64,000 nucleotides of DNA. It comes from Fimbriimonadales bacterium. Lineage in GTDB: Bacteria > Armatimonadota > Fimbriimonadia > Fimbriimonadales > GBS-DC. Each line of letters opens with the position of its first letter. Positions within the stretch are counted from its first letter, which is position 1. This document shows positions 42,950 to 52,748 of this stretch, one piece after another. Location of the stretch: the NCBI GenBank assembly GCA_025061985.1, contig JANXAW010000008.1, forward strand, positions 1 through 64,000, in the 5' to 3' direction. The notes under the pieces are model-generated. The model saw nothing but the letters and a program-made list of their open reading frames with translations, had not been told where the DNA came from and did not search any database. The position numbers and the translations under genes were made by a program.

Positions 42950-43399
42950 TTATCGTCCTGTGTGTCCGAACCCCCCTTCGCCGCGTGCTGTTGGGGGCAG
43001 CTCAGGCACTAGTTCCCATTCTACGCGTGCGACGGGGGCGACCACCAGTTGTGCGATCCGTTCTCCCCGCCGAATCACGAAGGGCTCTTGTCCCCAGTTG
43101 ATGAGGATAACTTGGATTTCCCCGCGGTAGTCGCTGTCAATAGTGCCGGGGGCATTTAGCAAGCCGATGCCGTGACGAATGGCTAGGCCGCTGCGGGGGC
43201 GTACTTGGGCTTCGTAGCCTGGGGGTAGGGCGATGCGGATGCCTGTGGGCACAAGCGCGCGTTCGCCCGGCTGTAGGATAACTGGTTCTTTGACTGCCGC
43301 GTAAAGGTCAACCCCTGCCGCGCCTTCGGTTTGGTAGTGCGGCAGGGGCAGATCGGTTGCGTCAGGCTCTTGCGTGATGGCTACACGCACTTTGTTCAT
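42950..43399 (-). CDS. dut: dUTP diphosphatase
   Basis: The 149-aa trimeric dUTPase hydrolyses dUTP to dUMP. Family motifs are visible: [55 protein letters not shown], and a Gly-rich C-terminal arm [11 protein letters not shown]. The ATG at 43399 overlaps the sensor-kinase stop as ATGA; the longer upstream frame is antisense-like. Confidence 0.96.
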   Translation of the reverse strand: MNKVRVAITQEPDATDLPLPHYQTEGAAGVDLYAAVKEPVILQPGERALVPTGIRIALPPGYEAQVRPRSGLAIRHGIGLLNAPGTIDSDYRGEIQVILINWGQEPFVIRRGERIAQLVVAPVARVEWELVPELPPTARGEGGFGHTGR

Positions 43400-45117
43400 T
43401 TTTCTACTTGCTCTTTGCCTTCCTTCACGGCGGGGGGCACTTTGGGTAGGCGCACGTAGAAGGTGGAGCCGACGCCGACCTCGCTTTCTACCCAAATCTG
43501 TCCGCCGTGAATCACTTCTACCAAGTGTTTCACTAGGTACAGCCCCAGTCCTGTGCCGTACTGCTTGCGCGTGTCGGTGTTGTCCACGCGGTGGAACTTC
43601 TCAAACACCTTGGTGAGGTGTTCTTTGGGGATACCGATGCCTTGGTCGGAGACATAGAAGATGATGTGGTCGGGATCTTCTTCCCAGGCTTTCACGCGGA
43701 TTTCGCCGCCGTTTGGCGAGTATTTGATGGCGTTGTTGAGCAAGTTGGTAAGGATTTGATCCAGTTTGTCTTCGTCGGCAATAATTTTGGGTAGGTTTTC
43801 TGGCACATCGTGGATGATGGTGTGTTTGTTGGTTGCCTGGCGATGGATCATGACTATCTTCTTGGAGAGGGTGTAGAAGTCGACCAGTTTGTAGACGGGC
43901 TTGAGCGACTCGCCCGCCTCAATGCGTGCGATGTTGAGTAGGTCGTTGATGAGGCGGGTGAGGCGATCGGTTTCTTGGTCAATGATGGAGTAGAACTCGC
44001 GTCGTTCTTCGGGGGTGAAGGCGTCTTCGGAGTCCATTAGGAGGGTGGAGATGAAGCCTTTGATAGCGGTAAGGGGTGTGCGCAGTTCGTGGGAAACGGT
44101 TGCTACGAAGGCGGATTTCATTCGCTCTAGGTTGCGGATCTCAGTGATATCGTTGAAGATCATCACCGTGCCCATCGGCTTTTGGTCTTCGCCGCGCACG
44201 ATGGCGTTTTGCACTTGGTAGATGTGTTCTTTGCCGTCTAGTTGGACGGTGATTTCCACGAGGTCGCCTTCTTTTTCTTCCTCGAGGGCGGTGCGGATCA
44301 TGCCACTGATGACCTCGTTGGTGATGACTTCTGTGTAGTGCTTGCCGAGTACGTCAGGACCCAAGCCGAACACGCGCCGTGCGGCGGCATTCATTTGGTT
44401 GATGCGCCCGCTCTGGTGTACTAGGATTAGCCCTGCTCGCAGGCTCTCAATGGTGTGTACCAGTTCTTCTTTCTCTTCCAAGATGGCTTGGTAGAGGCGC
44501 ATGCCTGCGATGACGGCGGCGGCGTTGCGTGCCATTCGCTCCAGCAGGCGCACGTCTTCGTCGATGAAGTTGCCTCCTCGTTGCTTGTTGAAGGCATGCA
44601 GAACGCCGATGGTTTGGCGCTCGACGACGCGGTTTTCCTCGTCGCGTTTTTCTAAGATGAGGGGTACGCACACGAGGTTGCGGATATGTAGCATTGCCAC
44701 CAGTTCTTTAGCGGTGCGGGGATCGGTGACGGCATCGTGGACGATCACGGGTTTGCCTTCGCGAAATACCTCGCCTGAAACGCCTTGTGTAGCGCGGATG
44801 CGCAGCAGGCGGATTTCATCGTCGGTTAGTCCGTAAGCAGGGGGGTAGGCGCGCAGTTCGCCCTCTTCGGGGTCGTAGAGCATAAACACGACCTTTTCCG
44901 CCTGCAAGATGGCGCCGATTTGCTTGACCAGCCTTCTGAGTGTGGCTTCGTAGTTGGCGGGGCTGGCGACTTCAGTAGCGATTACTTCAGGGGCTTTTGT
45001 TGCGCCGTTGCGCGGCTGGCTCTCCAGCTCGCGGATGCGCTGGAGCGCCCGCTCGTATTCAGTCTTTACTCGGCTATACTCCTTCCATAACTCGCGGTAG
45101 GCTTGCTCCCAGTTCAT
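43396..45117 (-). CDS. Sensor histidine kinase with GAF and PAS domains
   Basis: The 573-aa, apparently soluble kinase has an N-terminal coiled coil (residues 5-35), a GAF domain (about 55-215), a PAS domain (about 225-330, [21 protein letters not shown]-like), and HisKA/HATPase domains with the H-box [20 protein letters not shown]-box [12 protein letters not shown] and G-boxes [11 protein letters not shown] and [14 protein letters not shown]. No response regulator is adjacent. A TATAAT with preceding TGC (reverse, 45169-45174) lies upstream, and GTGAGGAG precedes the ATG. It overlaps dut. Confidence 0.94.
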   Translation of the reverse strand: MNWEQAYRELWKEYSRVKTEYERALQRIRELESQPRNGATKAPEVIATEVASPANYEATLRRLVKQIGAILQAEKVVFMLYDPEEGELRAYPPAYGLTDDEIRLLRIRATQGVSGEVFREGKPVIVHDAVTDPRTAKELVAMLHIRNLVCVPLILEKRDEENRVVERQTIGVLHAFNKQRGGNFIDEDVRLLERMARNAAAVIAGMRLYQAILEEKEELVHTIESLRAGLILVHQSGRINQMNAAARRVFGLGPDVLGKHYTEVITNEVISGMIRTALEEEKEGDLVEITVQLDGKEHIYQVQNAIVRGEDQKPMGTVMIFNDITEIRNLERMKSAFVATVSHELRTPLTAIKGFISTLLMDSEDAFTPEERREFYSIIDQETDRLTRLINDLLNIARIEAGESLKPVYKLVDFYTLSKKIVMIHRQATNKHTIIHDVPENLPKIIADEDKLDQILTNLLNNAIKYSPNGGEIRVKAWEEDPDHIIFYVSDQGIGIPKEHLTKVFEKFHRVDNTDTRKQYGTGLGLYLVKHLVEVIHGGQIWVESEVGVGSTFYVRLPKVPPAVKEGKEQVEK

Positions 45118-45168
45118 TGCTCGTACTCCTCACCACAATCGGGAATGAGTGCTCTAATAGGTATGGCA

Positions 45169-45177
45169 ATTATAGCA
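45169..45177 (-). promoter_or_regulatory. Extended -10 (TGCTATAAT) of the sensor kinase
   Basis: The reverse strand reads GTGTGCTATAATTG, a TGn-extended -10, about 50 nt before the ATG. Confidence 0.45.
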
Positions 45178-45211
45178 CACGGAAGGTTCCCGGGCAGAGC
45201 TGCGAATTCCC

Positions 45212-46012
45212 TTAGGGTTTAGACGGTGGTGCGGGTGCGTTGTCGCGCATTGTGGTGTCCAGTAGCGGTCGGATCAGTTCCATGGGGATGGGGAAGACCA
45301 CGGTGGAGTTACGTTCGCTGGAGATTTCGGAAAGCGTTTGTAGGTAGCGCAGTTGCAAGGCGGCGGGCTGTTGTGCAATCATTTGTGCTGCTTGCACGAG
45401 TTTTTCGGCGGCTTGGTATTCGCCTTCGGCAGCGATGATTTTGGCGCGTCGCTCGCGCTCGCTTTCTGCTTGGCGTGCTAGTGCCCGCTTCATCTCCTCT
45501 GGCAATACCACATCACGAATTTCCACACTTGTCACCTTCACACCAAATGACTCGGTCTGTTCGTCGATGATGCGCTGGAGTTGCTGATTGATTTTGTCGC
45601 GCCGTGCTAGTAGGTCGTCCAGTTCTACCTGACCGATGACGCTTCGGAGGGTGGTTTGGGCAATCAGGCTTGCTGTTTGGATGTAATCGGTGATTTGCAC
45701 CACGGCGTCTTTAGGGTCCATTACGCGGAACAGCACTACGGCGTCCACGCTTACTGACACGTTATCGCGGGTGATCGCCTCTTGACGAGGCACGTTCATC
45801 GTTACGATGCGGGTGTCTACAATTCGCGCGGTGTCAATGATGGGGATCAAGAAGATTAGCCCGGGCCCTTTGACGGCTTGGAAGCGTCCTAATCGTAGGA
45901 TGACGGCTCGCTCCCACTCAGGGAGCACGCGCAGCGAAGCTCGCAACAGGATAATCAGGAACAGTATCAGCGCGATTGTTGTGGTTGAGAATGGGTTGTC
46001 TAGGAAGTTCAT
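45212..46012 (-). CDS. Slipin/stomatin-like SPFH membrane protein
   Basis: The 266-aa protein has one N-terminal membrane helix ([17 protein letters not shown]) followed by an SPFH domain: [44 protein letters not shown]-like [20 protein letters not shown], and the coiled-coil [18 protein letters not shown] typical of bacterial stomatins. These form membrane microdomain scaffolds, often with an NfeD protease partner, which is absent here. The C-terminus is Pro-rich. Confidence 0.93.
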   Translation of the reverse strand: MNFLDNPFSTTTIALILFLIILLRASLRVLPEWERAVILRLGRFQAVKGPGLIFLIPIIDTARIVDTRIVTMNVPRQEAITRDNVSVSVDAVVLFRVMDPKDAVVQITDYIQTASLIAQTTLRSVIGQVELDDLLARRDKINQQLQRIIDEQTESFGVKVTSVEIRDVVLPEEMKRALARQAESERERRAKIIAAEGEYQAAEKLVQAAQMIAQQPAALQLRYLQTLSEISSERNSTVVFPIPMELIRPLLDTTMRDNAPAPPSKP

Positions 46013-46046
46013 TGTCTCGTCCTCCCTCGACTCAAGTATACCTTGC

Positions 46047-47330
46047 TTAGTGGGGGAGCCACTGCAGTAGGCGTTGGACGCAGCGTTGGGCGGCGCCTTG
46101 GTGTTTTTGGACGAGTTCAGTCGCGCGTTGGGCGATTTGCTCGCGCAGCTTGGGGTCGTGCAGTAGGCGTAGGATGCCTTCTGCCAGTTGCTCGGCGGTT
46201 TGTACTTCAAAGCCCACCCCTGCGGCTTTGGCTAAGTGGGCGATGTCGCGGAAGTTGTGCGTGTGGGGCCCGAAGAACACGGGTTTGCCGTGCGCTAAGG
46301 GTTGGAATAGGTTTTGCCCGCCCAAGGGAGCGAACGCGCCGCCTACTACTGCCACATCTGCTACACTGTAAAGGCTTGCCAGTTCCCCGAAAGTGTCCAC
46401 GATGACCACTTGGGTGTGCTGACCTTCGGGTAGAGGTAGGGCACTGCGACGGTAGGGATGTAAGCTGTGCGCTTGGAGGAGCTGCTCTAGCTCGCCTACG
46501 CGCTCTAAGTGGCGCGGCGCGATCACCAAGCAAGTATCAGGCAAGGCACGCAGGATTTGCTGGTAGGCATTAATGATAAGTTGCTCCTCTTCTGGAGCGC
46601 GTGTACTGCCAACGACGATCACTGGTGCGTTTTTTGGGAGCGACAGGATGTGGCGCCACTCTTCTGCGCTTCGGTTTACGGCGCTTAGAGCTTGGTCAAA
46701 CTTAGTGTTGCCGCATACCTCGATTCGCGCGGGCGAGGCGCCCAAGGCGATGAATCGCGCTGCGTCGGTGGGCGACTGGGCGCAGATAAAATCCACTTGG
46801 CGCAGCATGTGGGCATACAGGGCGCGCAGTTTGGGGGCGCGGCGGGCGGTGCGGTCGCTGATGCGTCCGTTCATGATCATGATGCGTCCCCCACGGCGCT
46901 TCTGCTCGGCTATTAGGTTTAGCCACAGCTCGGTCTCAAACAGAACCAGCAGCTGAGGTTGGATGCGTGCAAGGGTGCGTCGCACGGCAAACGGCACATC
47001 GAGGGGGGAGTAGATCAGGTAATCCACGTTATCGCGCAGGGTGCTTTGTGCCGTTTGCTGTCCGGTGGGGGTGGTGGTGCTGAACACCAGTTCGTAGTGG
47101 GGTAGTTGTTGGCGCAGCAGTTTGACGACGGGCTGTGCTGCGAGCGTTTCGCCGACCGAAACGCAGTGGATCCAAATCCGTGGCTTGCTTGAGGGTGGGG
47201 GCACAGGGATGAAGCCGAACCGCTCGTGCCAGCGCTCGCGCCAGTTGCCAAGCAGCACGCGCTGCGCCACGTAGGTCATCCATAGGGGCGCACTTAGTAC
47301 CAACCCCAGGTTGTACAATGCTCGAATCAT
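46047..47330 (-). CDS. waaA: 3-deoxy-D-manno-octulosonic acid (Kdo) transferase
   Basis: The 427-aa GT30 enzyme adds Kdo to lipid A precursors. [41 protein letters not shown] with the catalytic-type Glu, and [21 protein letters not shown] with GPHTHNF are conserved. Its presence implies LPS and an outer membrane. It overlaps the DUF374 gene as TAATG. Confidence 0.95.
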   Translation of the reverse strand: MIRALYNLGLVLSAPLWMTYVAQRVLLGNWRERWHERFGFIPVPPPSSKPRIWIHCVSVGETLAAQPVVKLLRQQLPHYELVFSTTTPTGQQTAQSTLRDNVDYLIYSPLDVPFAVRRTLARIQPQLLVLFETELWLNLIAEQKRRGGRIMIMNGRISDRTARRAPKLRALYAHMLRQVDFICAQSPTDAARFIALGASPARIEVCGNTKFDQALSAVNRSAEEWRHILSLPKNAPVIVVGSTRAPEEEQLIINAYQQILRALPDTCLVIAPRHLERVGELEQLLQAHSLHPYRRSALPLPEGQHTQVVIVDTFGELASLYSVADVAVVGGAFAPLGGQNLFQPLAHGKPVFFGPHTHNFRDIAHLAKAAGVGFEVQTAEQLAEGILRLLHDPKLREQIAQRATELVQKHQGAAQRCVQRLLQWLPH

Positions 47331-48001
47331 TAGGTACGCCCTCGCACGATTGCCTCGGCACGCGCTTCCAGCGCGTTGATGGCTGCTTCTAATTGCTCGG
47401 CAAGGCGCGCGAAGTCGTCTTTGTCAGCCTCGGTAGGAACCCACACTGGCTCTCCAATCAGAAACGCTCCGCGTGCAAACGGTAAGGGGATCAGATAGCG
47501 GTCCCATGTGGGTAGTAGAATGCGCGGGTAGGCGCTGATTCCTGCGGGGTAGATGGGGGCGTTCGCTTTTTGAGCGATTAGCAGCGCGCCGGGCTGAAAT
47601 TTCCTGCTGGGGCCGCGTGGTCCATCAGGGGTGAAGGCTAGGATGGCGCCCTTTTTCACTTCGCGTGCTGCTTCTAAAGCGGCGCGTACGCCGCCTCGAC
47701 TGGTGGAGCCGCGCAGTGTGCGGAAGCCGAGGCGTGTGAAGATTTCGTTTTGGATGTCGCCGTCGCGCGAAAGCGAAATCATTGCCAGAATGCCCATCCC
47801 TCGCATGAAGTTTGCGGGGATCAACGTACGCCCGTGCCATGAGACCATTACTGCGCCTGTGCCTGCGCGCCGATGGGCCTCGATTTGCTCCCAGCCCTCC
47901 ACATAGAGGCGGATTGTGCTGCCGATTGTGCGCACCAATAGGTACCCCAGCGCGCCTAGCCGACGCGCCCGACGCTTATCTTGTTCCGAACGCTCTACCA
48001 C
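47330..48001 (-). CDS. DUF374 lysophospholipid-acyltransferase-like protein
   Basis: The 223-aa protein matches DUF374: VSWHGRTLIPANFM with an altered HX-type motif, MISLSRDGDIQ, STSRGGVRAALEA and AFTPDGPRGPSRKFQPG. The family resembles LpxL-type and lyso-lipid acyltransferases and is often found beside kdtA/lpx genes, as here; a role in lipid A or membrane lipid acylation is inferred. The GTG start follows a reverse TATAAT by eleven bases. Confidence 0.9.
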   Translation of the reverse strand: MVERSEQDKRRARRLGALGYLLVRTIGSTIRLYVEGWEQIEAHRRAGTGAVMVSWHGRTLIPANFMRGMGILAMISLSRDGDIQNEIFTRLGFRTLRGSTSRGGVRAALEAAREVKKGAILAFTPDGPRGPSRKFQPGALLIAQKANAPIYPAGISAYPRILLPTWDRYLIPLPFARGAFLIGEPVWVPTEADKDDFARLAEQLEAAINALEARAEAIVRGRT

Positions 48002-48012
48002 TGCGGTAAGGG

Positions 48013-48020
48013 ATTATACC
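48013..48020 (-). promoter_or_regulatory. GGTATAAT box before the DUF374 gene
   Basis: The reverse strand reads CGGTATAATCCC eleven bases before the GTG start. It faces the divergent SDR promoter box at 48044-48051. Confidence 0.5.
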
Positions 48021-48043
48021 GAGTGGGGTGCTTTTAGCGATGA

Positions 48044-48051
48044 GGTATCCT
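48044..48051 (+). promoter_or_regulatory. GGTATCCT box 7 nt before the SDR gene
   Basis: AGGTATCCTAACCGCT then ATG. No Shine-Dalgarno fits. The layout is nearly identical to the DNA methyltransferase gene. Confidence 0.5.
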
Positions 48052-48058
48052 AACCGCT

Positions 48059-48904
48059 ATGCATGCAGAAGCGCCGCTTGTTGGGCGTGTGGCAATCGTT
48101 ACGGGTGCAAGTCGCGGGATTGGGCGCGCGATTGCGCTTAAGCTGGCAAAAGAAGGCGCTGCAGTGGTGATTGCTGCGAAGACCGCCGAACCGGACCCTC
48201 GCTTGCCAGGTACTATCTACACGGTAGCGGAGGAGGTGCAGGCGTTGGGCGGGCGCGCTTTGCCGTTGCGAGTGGATGTGCGCGACGAAAGCGCGCTCCA
48301 AATGATGGTGGAGAAGACCATTGAGACCTTCGGGCGGATAGACATCCTTGTGAACAACGCGGGCGCGCTTTGGTGGTACCCTGTGCTGGAGACGCCTCCT
48401 AAACGCTTCGACTTAGTGATGCAGGTAAACTTGCGCGCGGCGTTTATTGCTTCGCACCTCGTGTTGCCTTATATGATCGCCCAGCGTTGGGGGCATATCC
48501 TCAATATGTCGCCGCCGATAGACCTGCGGGTGCTGCCTGGCAAGGTCGCATATATGATTTCCAAGTTTGGCATGACGATGCTGGCGCTGGGGTTGGCGGA
48601 GGAAGTGCGTGAGCATAATGTGGCGGTGAATGCCCTTTGGCCGCGCACGCTGATCGAAAGCCAGGCGACTATCGCATGGGGGTTGGGTACTCCCAAACAG
48701 TGGCGCAAAGCCGATATTATGGCGGATGCGGTGTACGAGATCGTGCGGCGGGAGCCACACACCTGCACGGGTAATGTGTTTATTGACGAGGAGGTATTGC
48801 GTGAGGCAGGGGTCACGGATTTCTCTGTTTACAACTGTACGCCAGATGGCGAGCCGATGGAGATTGTGTGGGAGGGGGTACGGGCGGGCAAGCGTGAAAC
48901 GTGA
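48059..48904 (+). CDS. Short-chain dehydrogenase/reductase (HSDL2-like)
   Basis: The 281-aa SDR has the NAD(P) motif VTGASRGIGRAIALKLA, NNAG at 97-100, the catalytic Ser in NMSPP and the YMISK (YxxxK) pair. The insert AKTAEPDPRLPGTIYTVAEE is characteristic of the HSDL2/citronellal-dehydrogenase-like subgroup of unknown substrate, and NALWPRTLIESQA is also typical of that subgroup. It lacks the SCP2 domain of eukaryotic HSDL2. Confidence 0.92.
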   Translation: MHAEAPLVGRVAIVTGASRGIGRAIALKLAKEGAAVVIAAKTAEPDPRLPGTIYTVAEEVQALGGRALPLRVDVRDESALQMMVEKTIETFGRIDILVNNAGALWWYPVLETPPKRFDLVMQVNLRAAFIASHLVLPYMIAQRWGHILNMSPPIDLRVLPGKVAYMISKFGMTMLALGLAEEVREHNVAVNALWPRTLIESQATIAWGLGTPKQWRKADIMADAVYEIVRREPHTCTGNVFIDEEVLREAGVTDFSVYNCTPDGEPMEIVWEGVRAGKRET

Positions 48905-49047
48905 TGCCTGCCTGTGCCTACCCCCTGATTTGACCCAAATTGTGCCTATTCCCCCGCAGATTTAGCAGGAATCTGGGGCAGTATCTGGTATAGAATAGGC
49001 AGACGCAGGCATAGGTGTCTGCGAATCTGGGCAGAGGAGGGAGGCAT

Positions 49048-49239
49048 ATGCAGTTCTACAGCGTGAAGGAGCGTCGCATGGTAGAGGTGCCCGACGACCA
49101 AGTCAAGCCGGTCAAGTATGAGCGCACGACGAAGTCGGGTGCTAAGCAGGTGCGCTATGCTCTCAAAGCCGAGTACAACGGGCAGAAGCTCACCAAGTTC
49201 GTTGACGAGGCGACCTACAAGAAGTTCGGCGGTAAGTGA
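49048..49239 (+). CDS. Small basic protein, function unknown
   Basis: The 63-aa, Lys/Tyr-rich protein begins MQFYSVKERRMVEVPDD and has KSGAKQVRYALKAEYNG. It has an ideal ribosome binding site (AGAGGAGGGAGGCAT). I do not recognise the family; the fold may be a small beta-rich nucleic-acid binder. A TATAGAAT-like box near 48987 and TTGACC near 48930 suggest its own promoter. Likely highly expressed. Confidence 0.75.
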   Translation: MQFYSVKERRMVEVPDDQVKPVKYERTTKSGAKQVRYALKAEYNGQKLTKFVDEATYKKFGGK

Positions 49240-49327
49240 GGCATAGCGCGGGGAGTCCTTACCTCGCCAGCCGATGGGCGAGGGGGGACTCCTGCTTGTA
49301 GGCGTTACGTTCCCGCAGGGTACACTT

Positions 49328-49912
49328 ATGGCTGTGGAAGCGGCGACGCGAGTTGAGCCAGCGTTGCCTCCGATCATTCAGCGCGTTTGGCTTGATGAGC
49401 GCAAAATTAGGCGCGCGGTACGGCGCATCGCGAGACAGATTGACCGAGACTACGCGGGATTGATGCCCCACCTGGTGACGATTATGAAGGGTGGGCTGTT
49501 TTTCCTTACCGATCTTGCCCGGGCGCTTACTATCCCTCACACGCTTGACTTTTTAGCCATCACCAGCTATAACACCACATCCACCTCGGGCGAGGTCCGC
49601 ATCACTAAGGATTTGGATGAACCGATCGCAGGCAGGCATGTGATTATCGTGGAAGACATTTTGGATACGGGGCTGACCCTTGCTTATATTTACAAGAACT
49701 TGGAACGGCGTAGGCCTGCCAGCCTCAAGGTCTGTGTGTTCCTAGACCGCCCTTACCGACGGCTGATCGATATCCCTATTGCTTACAAGGGTTTCGACGC
49801 TCCCGATGAGTTCTTGGTAGGGTATGGGTTGGATTGGCGTCAGCAGTACCGAAGCCTGCCGTACATTGGCATTGTTAAGCCAGAGGTGCTCCGCGCGGAA
49901 GCGCAGGGTTGA
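49328..49912 (+). CDS. hpt: Hypoxanthine phosphoribosyltransferase
   Basis: The 194-aa type I phosphoribosyltransferase salvages hypoxanthine/guanine with PRPP. The PRPP site VIIVEDILDTGLTLAY, the flexible-loop region SYNTTSTSGEV and IMKGGLFFLTDLAR are canonical, as is FLVGYGLDWRQQYRSLPYIG. The ATG at 49328 gives a 15-residue lead before the core. The following membrane-anchored gene overlaps or abuts its stop. Confidence 0.95.
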   Translation: MAVEAATRVEPALPPIIQRVWLDERKIRRAVRRIARQIDRDYAGLMPHLVTIMKGGLFFLTDLARALTIPHTLDFLAITSYNTTSTSGEVRITKDLDEPIAGRHVIIVEDILDTGLTLAYIYKNLERRRPASLKVCVFLDRPYRRLIDIPIAYKGFDAPDEFLVGYGLDWRQQYRSLPYIGIVKPEVLRAEAQG

Positions 49913-49917
49913 AGCGC

Positions 49918-50388
49918 ATGCGAGCGAACTTCGCTATGTGGCTGGTGATGTTAGCGATTGTAGTGCTATTTACTGTTTCGTTGGTGGTGACGTTTCGCGT
50001 GACAGGGGGTGGCGCGATTACGGGTGCGAACAAGCCTGTAGTTTCGCCTGAACGATTGGTACTGGACGTGCATGACCTCGTGATTGAGGGTTGCTATGTG
50101 CCACTGCCTTCGGGTGAGCAGGAGGTGCGCTTGCGCTTGTATAACACGGGCTTGACTGCGCTGCGCGAAGTGAAGTTGGAGATCACCTTAGACGGTACGC
50201 CGCCCAAAGCGCCGAAGACGCCGATTTATATTCGTCGCTTCCCGCGCCATCAGAAGCCCGAGGTGCGATTGTTGTTTGACAGAACTCAACGTCCATACTT
50301 AACCGTGCGTGTGCAGTATCAGTGGGGGTTGCTGGCGACGGGCGCTGGGGGGGCACAAAGCAGTAAGTTGCTTAGTCGCTGTCCGTAG
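49918..50388 (+). CDS. Membrane-anchored protein of unknown function
   Basis: The roughly 156-aa protein has one N-terminal hydrophobic helix (FAMWLVMLAIVVLFTVSLVV) followed by an extracytoplasmic beta-rich domain resembling Ig-like or FxLYD modules (EVRLRLYNTGLTALREVKLE). An in-frame TTG at 49909 overlaps the hpt stop; ATG 49918 is my choice. No enzyme motif is seen. Confidence 0.75.
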   Translation: MRANFAMWLVMLAIVVLFTVSLVVTFRVTGGGAITGANKPVVSPERLVLDVHDLVIEGCYVPLPSGEQEVRLRLYNTGLTALREVKLEITLDGTPPKAPKTPIYIRRFPRHQKPEVRLLFDRTQRPYLTVRVQYQWGLLATGAGGAQSSKLLSRCP

Positions 50389-50401
50389 CCAAGGGCTGGC
50401 G

Positions 50402-50409
50402 AGTATACT
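50402..50409 (+). promoter_or_regulatory. AGTATACT box 6 nt before the peptidase C26 gene
   Basis: TATACT is followed by TGTGTT and ATG, with no Shine-Dalgarno. Confidence 0.5.
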
Positions 50410-50415
50410 TGTGTT

Positions 50416-51129
50416 ATGCCGTCTACAAGACCCCTTATTGGGATCACTGTGGATTGGAACCCAGGGGATGAGCTTGGTGGCAAGGTTAGCCTAAACGATG
50501 GGTATGTGCGCGTTGTGGTGGCTGCGGGGGGCGTGCCTGTGCTCATCCCGCCGTGGGCAGATGTTGAGACTTTGGCAGATACGCTGGATGGCTTGCTTAT
50601 CCCTGGTGGTGCGGATATTGATCCCAAGCATTATGGGGCGGTACGTCATCCAAAGACGGAGCTGATTAGCGAGGCGCGCTTTGAGCAGGAGTGGAGGCTT
50701 TTGAGCGCGTTTGAGCAGCGTCGCAAGCCGATTTTGGGCATCTGCTATGGCTGCCAGTTGCTGAATGTGTGGCGTGGAGGGACGTTGCACCAGCACTTAC
50801 CTGACTTGCCAACTGTGACCCTCACGCACCAGCGCGCAAGCCAACAAGAGCCCTACCCGCGCCATCTTGTACAGGTGGATACCCGCTCTAAGTTGTTTGA
50901 GAGCATGCGCTTAGCGCAGTTTGAGGTGGTGAGTGCGCATCACCAAGCAGTTCGGGATTTAGGGCGTGGGCTGGTGATTAGTGCCCGCGCTTCTGACGGA
51001 GTGGTTGAGGCTATTGAAGACCCCAATCTGCCGTTTTTGATTGGCGTGCAGTGGCATCCTGAGCGTGATCCTGACGCGCCTGCAACCCGCGCCTTGCTGA
51101 CGGCATTTGTGCGAGCGTGCAAAGCATAG
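50416..51129 (+). CDS. Class I glutamine amidotransferase-like hydrolase (peptidase C26)
   Basis: The 237-aa protein belongs to the gamma-glutamyl-GABA hydrolase (PuuD-like) group: PRIGITVD-like start, PGGADIDPKHYG, the nucleophile cysteine in ILGICYGCQLLNVWRGG, and the His/Glu pair in GVQWHPERD. It cleaves gamma-glutamyl amides, but the natural substrate is not shown by context. Confidence 0.92.
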   Translation: MPSTRPLIGITVDWNPGDELGGKVSLNDGYVRVVVAAGGVPVLIPPWADVETLADTLDGLLIPGGADIDPKHYGAVRHPKTELISEARFEQEWRLLSAFEQRRKPILGICYGCQLLNVWRGGTLHQHLPDLPTVTLTHQRASQQEPYPRHLVQVDTRSKLFESMRLAQFEVVSAHHQAVRDLGRGLVISARASDGVVEAIEDPNLPFLIGVQWHPERDPDAPATRALLTAFVRACKA

Positions 51130-51296
51130 GCGTTGCACTAATCTACGCCGATGCCCTGCTGTTCCTGCCAAGCTCGCTGCTAAGGTTACCGATGCTGGTT
51201 GGTTTGGGTACCGAGGTGCCTTGGGTGCGCAGGATCAAGTTAAGGTTTATGGTCACGCTCACCTTATTGCAGCGTAAGGTGTAGGGCAGGGTGCAT
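51130..51296. other. Gap with possible decayed coding sequence
   Basis: One frame across about 51158-51285 reads as a hydrophobic peptide without a start or ribosome binding site. It may be a remnant; nothing else is seen. Confidence 0.3.
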
Positions 51297-51926
51297 TTAC
51301 GGAAGGATGCGCACGCGCCGTCCTTCTACGCGCAACTTGCCTTGCACAAACAGCCGTATCGCCTCGATGTAGGTCTCGTGTTCAATTGGCAGCAGGCGCG
51401 CAGCTAAGGTTTCTGGCGTGTCGTCGTCGTAGACGGGGATGCACCGTTGCAGGATGATGGGTCCTGTGTCGTAGTTTTCGTCTACGAAGTGCACGGTGCA
51501 GCCTGTGACTTTCATGCCGCTTTCCAGCACGGCTTGATGCACGCGCAAGCCGTACATTCCTTTGCCGCCGAAGAGAGGTAGCAGGGCGGGGTGGATGTTC
51601 ATAATTTGCATTGGGTAGGCTTGCACGATGGGGGCGGGCAGCAAGCGCATATAGCCCGCCAAGCAAATTAAGTCAGGCTGGGCTTTTTGGAGCGTCCACA
51701 GCAGGGCATCGGCGTACGTTTGAGGCTCAGGGAACTCCTTAGGGTTTACCACGGCAGTGGCGACGCCGAGAGCGCGGGCTTTTTGGAGGGCAGGGGTGTC
51801 ATCGCGTGTGCCGATGACCGCTACCACGCTGCTATCAGGGATGTGCCCTTGTTGGCACGCTTCAATAATCGCGTGCATGTTGGTGCCGCGTGCGGGTCCT
51901 GAAACTAAGATTACGATTCGTTTCAT
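51297..51926 (-). CDS. purN: Phosphoribosylglycinamide formyltransferase
   Basis: The 209-aa GART transfers formyl from 10-formyl-THF in purine synthesis. IMNIHPALLPLFGGKGMYGL carries the catalytic Asn/His, and VHFVDENYDTGPII the catalytic Asp. The phosphate loop reads VSGPARGTNMHAI, differing slightly from SGNGSNLQAI. The ATG overlaps the acpS stop as ATGA. Confidence 0.95.
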   Translation of the reverse strand: MKRIVILVSGPARGTNMHAIIEACQQGHIPDSSVVAVIGTRDDTPALQKARALGVATAVVNPKEFPEPQTYADALLWTLQKAQPDLICLAGYMRLLPAPIVQAYPMQIMNIHPALLPLFGGKGMYGLRVHQAVLESGMKVTGCTVHFVDENYDTGPIILQRCIPVYDDDTPETLAARLLPIEHETYIEAIRLFVQGKLRVEGRRVRILP

Positions 51927-52282
51927 CGGTTCACCACCCACAGTGCGATTGCTTGGGCGAGTGTGCGTGTGTGCGTGATGCTTACTAGCAGCTCGCCTTC
52001 GGGTACAAGCGTGGCGCTAGTTCCGTAGAGGTGCACCACGGGCTTACCGTAGGGGTCGGGCAGGATTTCCACTTCTTGCCAGCGCAGGGGGCGTCCGACG
52101 GCTTTGGCGATGGCTTCTTTCGCGCACCACCTGCCTGCGATGTGTTGGACGGCGCTTGCGGAGTGGCTCAAGCAATAGGCGCGCTCGGCAGGGGTCAAAA
52201 TCCGCTCCACAAAGCGGGGGTGGCGGGCGCAGGCGCGAGCAATTCGCTCCAGCTCTATTAGGTCAATCCCCACGCCTCGCAC
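51923..52282 (-). CDS. acpS: Holo-[acyl-carrier-protein] synthase
   Basis: AcpS attaches 4'-phosphopantetheine to ACP. VGIDLIELERIARA near the N-terminus holds the metal Asp, AGRWCAKEAIAKAVG the second metal Glu, and LLVSITHTRTLAQAIAL the end. GTG 52282 gives a normal 119-aa protein; an ATG at 52369 would add 29 residues and overlap the upstream gene by 61 bp, so it is less likely. Confidence 0.92.
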   Translation of the reverse strand: MRGVGIDLIELERIARACARHPRFVERILTPAERAYCLSHSASAVQHIAGRWCAKEAIAKAVGRPLRWQEVEILPDPYGKPVVHLYGTSATLVPEGELLVSITHTRTLAQAIALWVVNR

Positions 52283-52308
52283 GAGCGCTGTTTGCGTGGG
52301 CAGCGTGG

Positions 52309-52671
52309 CTACGGTGTGGTTGGTTGCGCGGGCTTGGGTGGCTCGGTAGAGATCGGGGGTGCTGTCCATAGGGGTTGATCCTCCGCGTCGACGAACATCA
52401 TGCGTGCATTGCCTGCGCTATCCAGCAGCACCCACGCGCGGGCTTTGCCCTTGGAATCGTACAAGAATAGGGCGGGGGTGCCGAACGCCATCCCCAACTC
52501 GGCGCGCACGGTGCCGTTCTCGTCAACGACGCGGAAGCGTCGCGCGTCGATGGTTTCGGGGATGCGGCGTCGTTGCGCTTCACGCGCCTCTGTGAGGGCT
52601 ACGCCTGTTAGGAATCCAAACAGCCCAACGATTAGCGCCAGCACCAAGCTTCTAAGAATCTCTGGTCGCAT
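52309..52671 (-). CDS. Small membrane-anchored repeat protein
   Basis: The 120-aa protein has an N-terminal helix (LVLALIVGLFGFLTGVAL) and a repeat domain of the form RRFRVVDENGTVRAELGM and LFLYDSKGKARAWVLLDSAG, a pattern seen in several envelope proteins of unknown function, followed by a Pro-rich tail. No family name is certain. Its end overlaps the long-start version of acpS. Confidence 0.7.
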   Translation of the reverse strand: MRPEILRSLVLALIVGLFGFLTGVALTEAREAQRRRIPETIDARRFRVVDENGTVRAELGMAFGTPALFLYDSKGKARAWVLLDSAGNARMMFVDAEDQPLWTAPPISTEPPKPAQPTTP

Positions 52672-52748
52672 CGTGTCTCCCCGATGATATGACGCTTAGG
52701 TCGGCTTATGGTTTGGGGGCGAGGGAGGGTTCCCCCGCCTTGTGTGGG

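Noticed and set aside
49319-49326. GGTACACT before hpt as another leaderless box
   Set aside because: It ends only one base before the ATG, so transcription would begin inside the gene; the distance does not fit the group.
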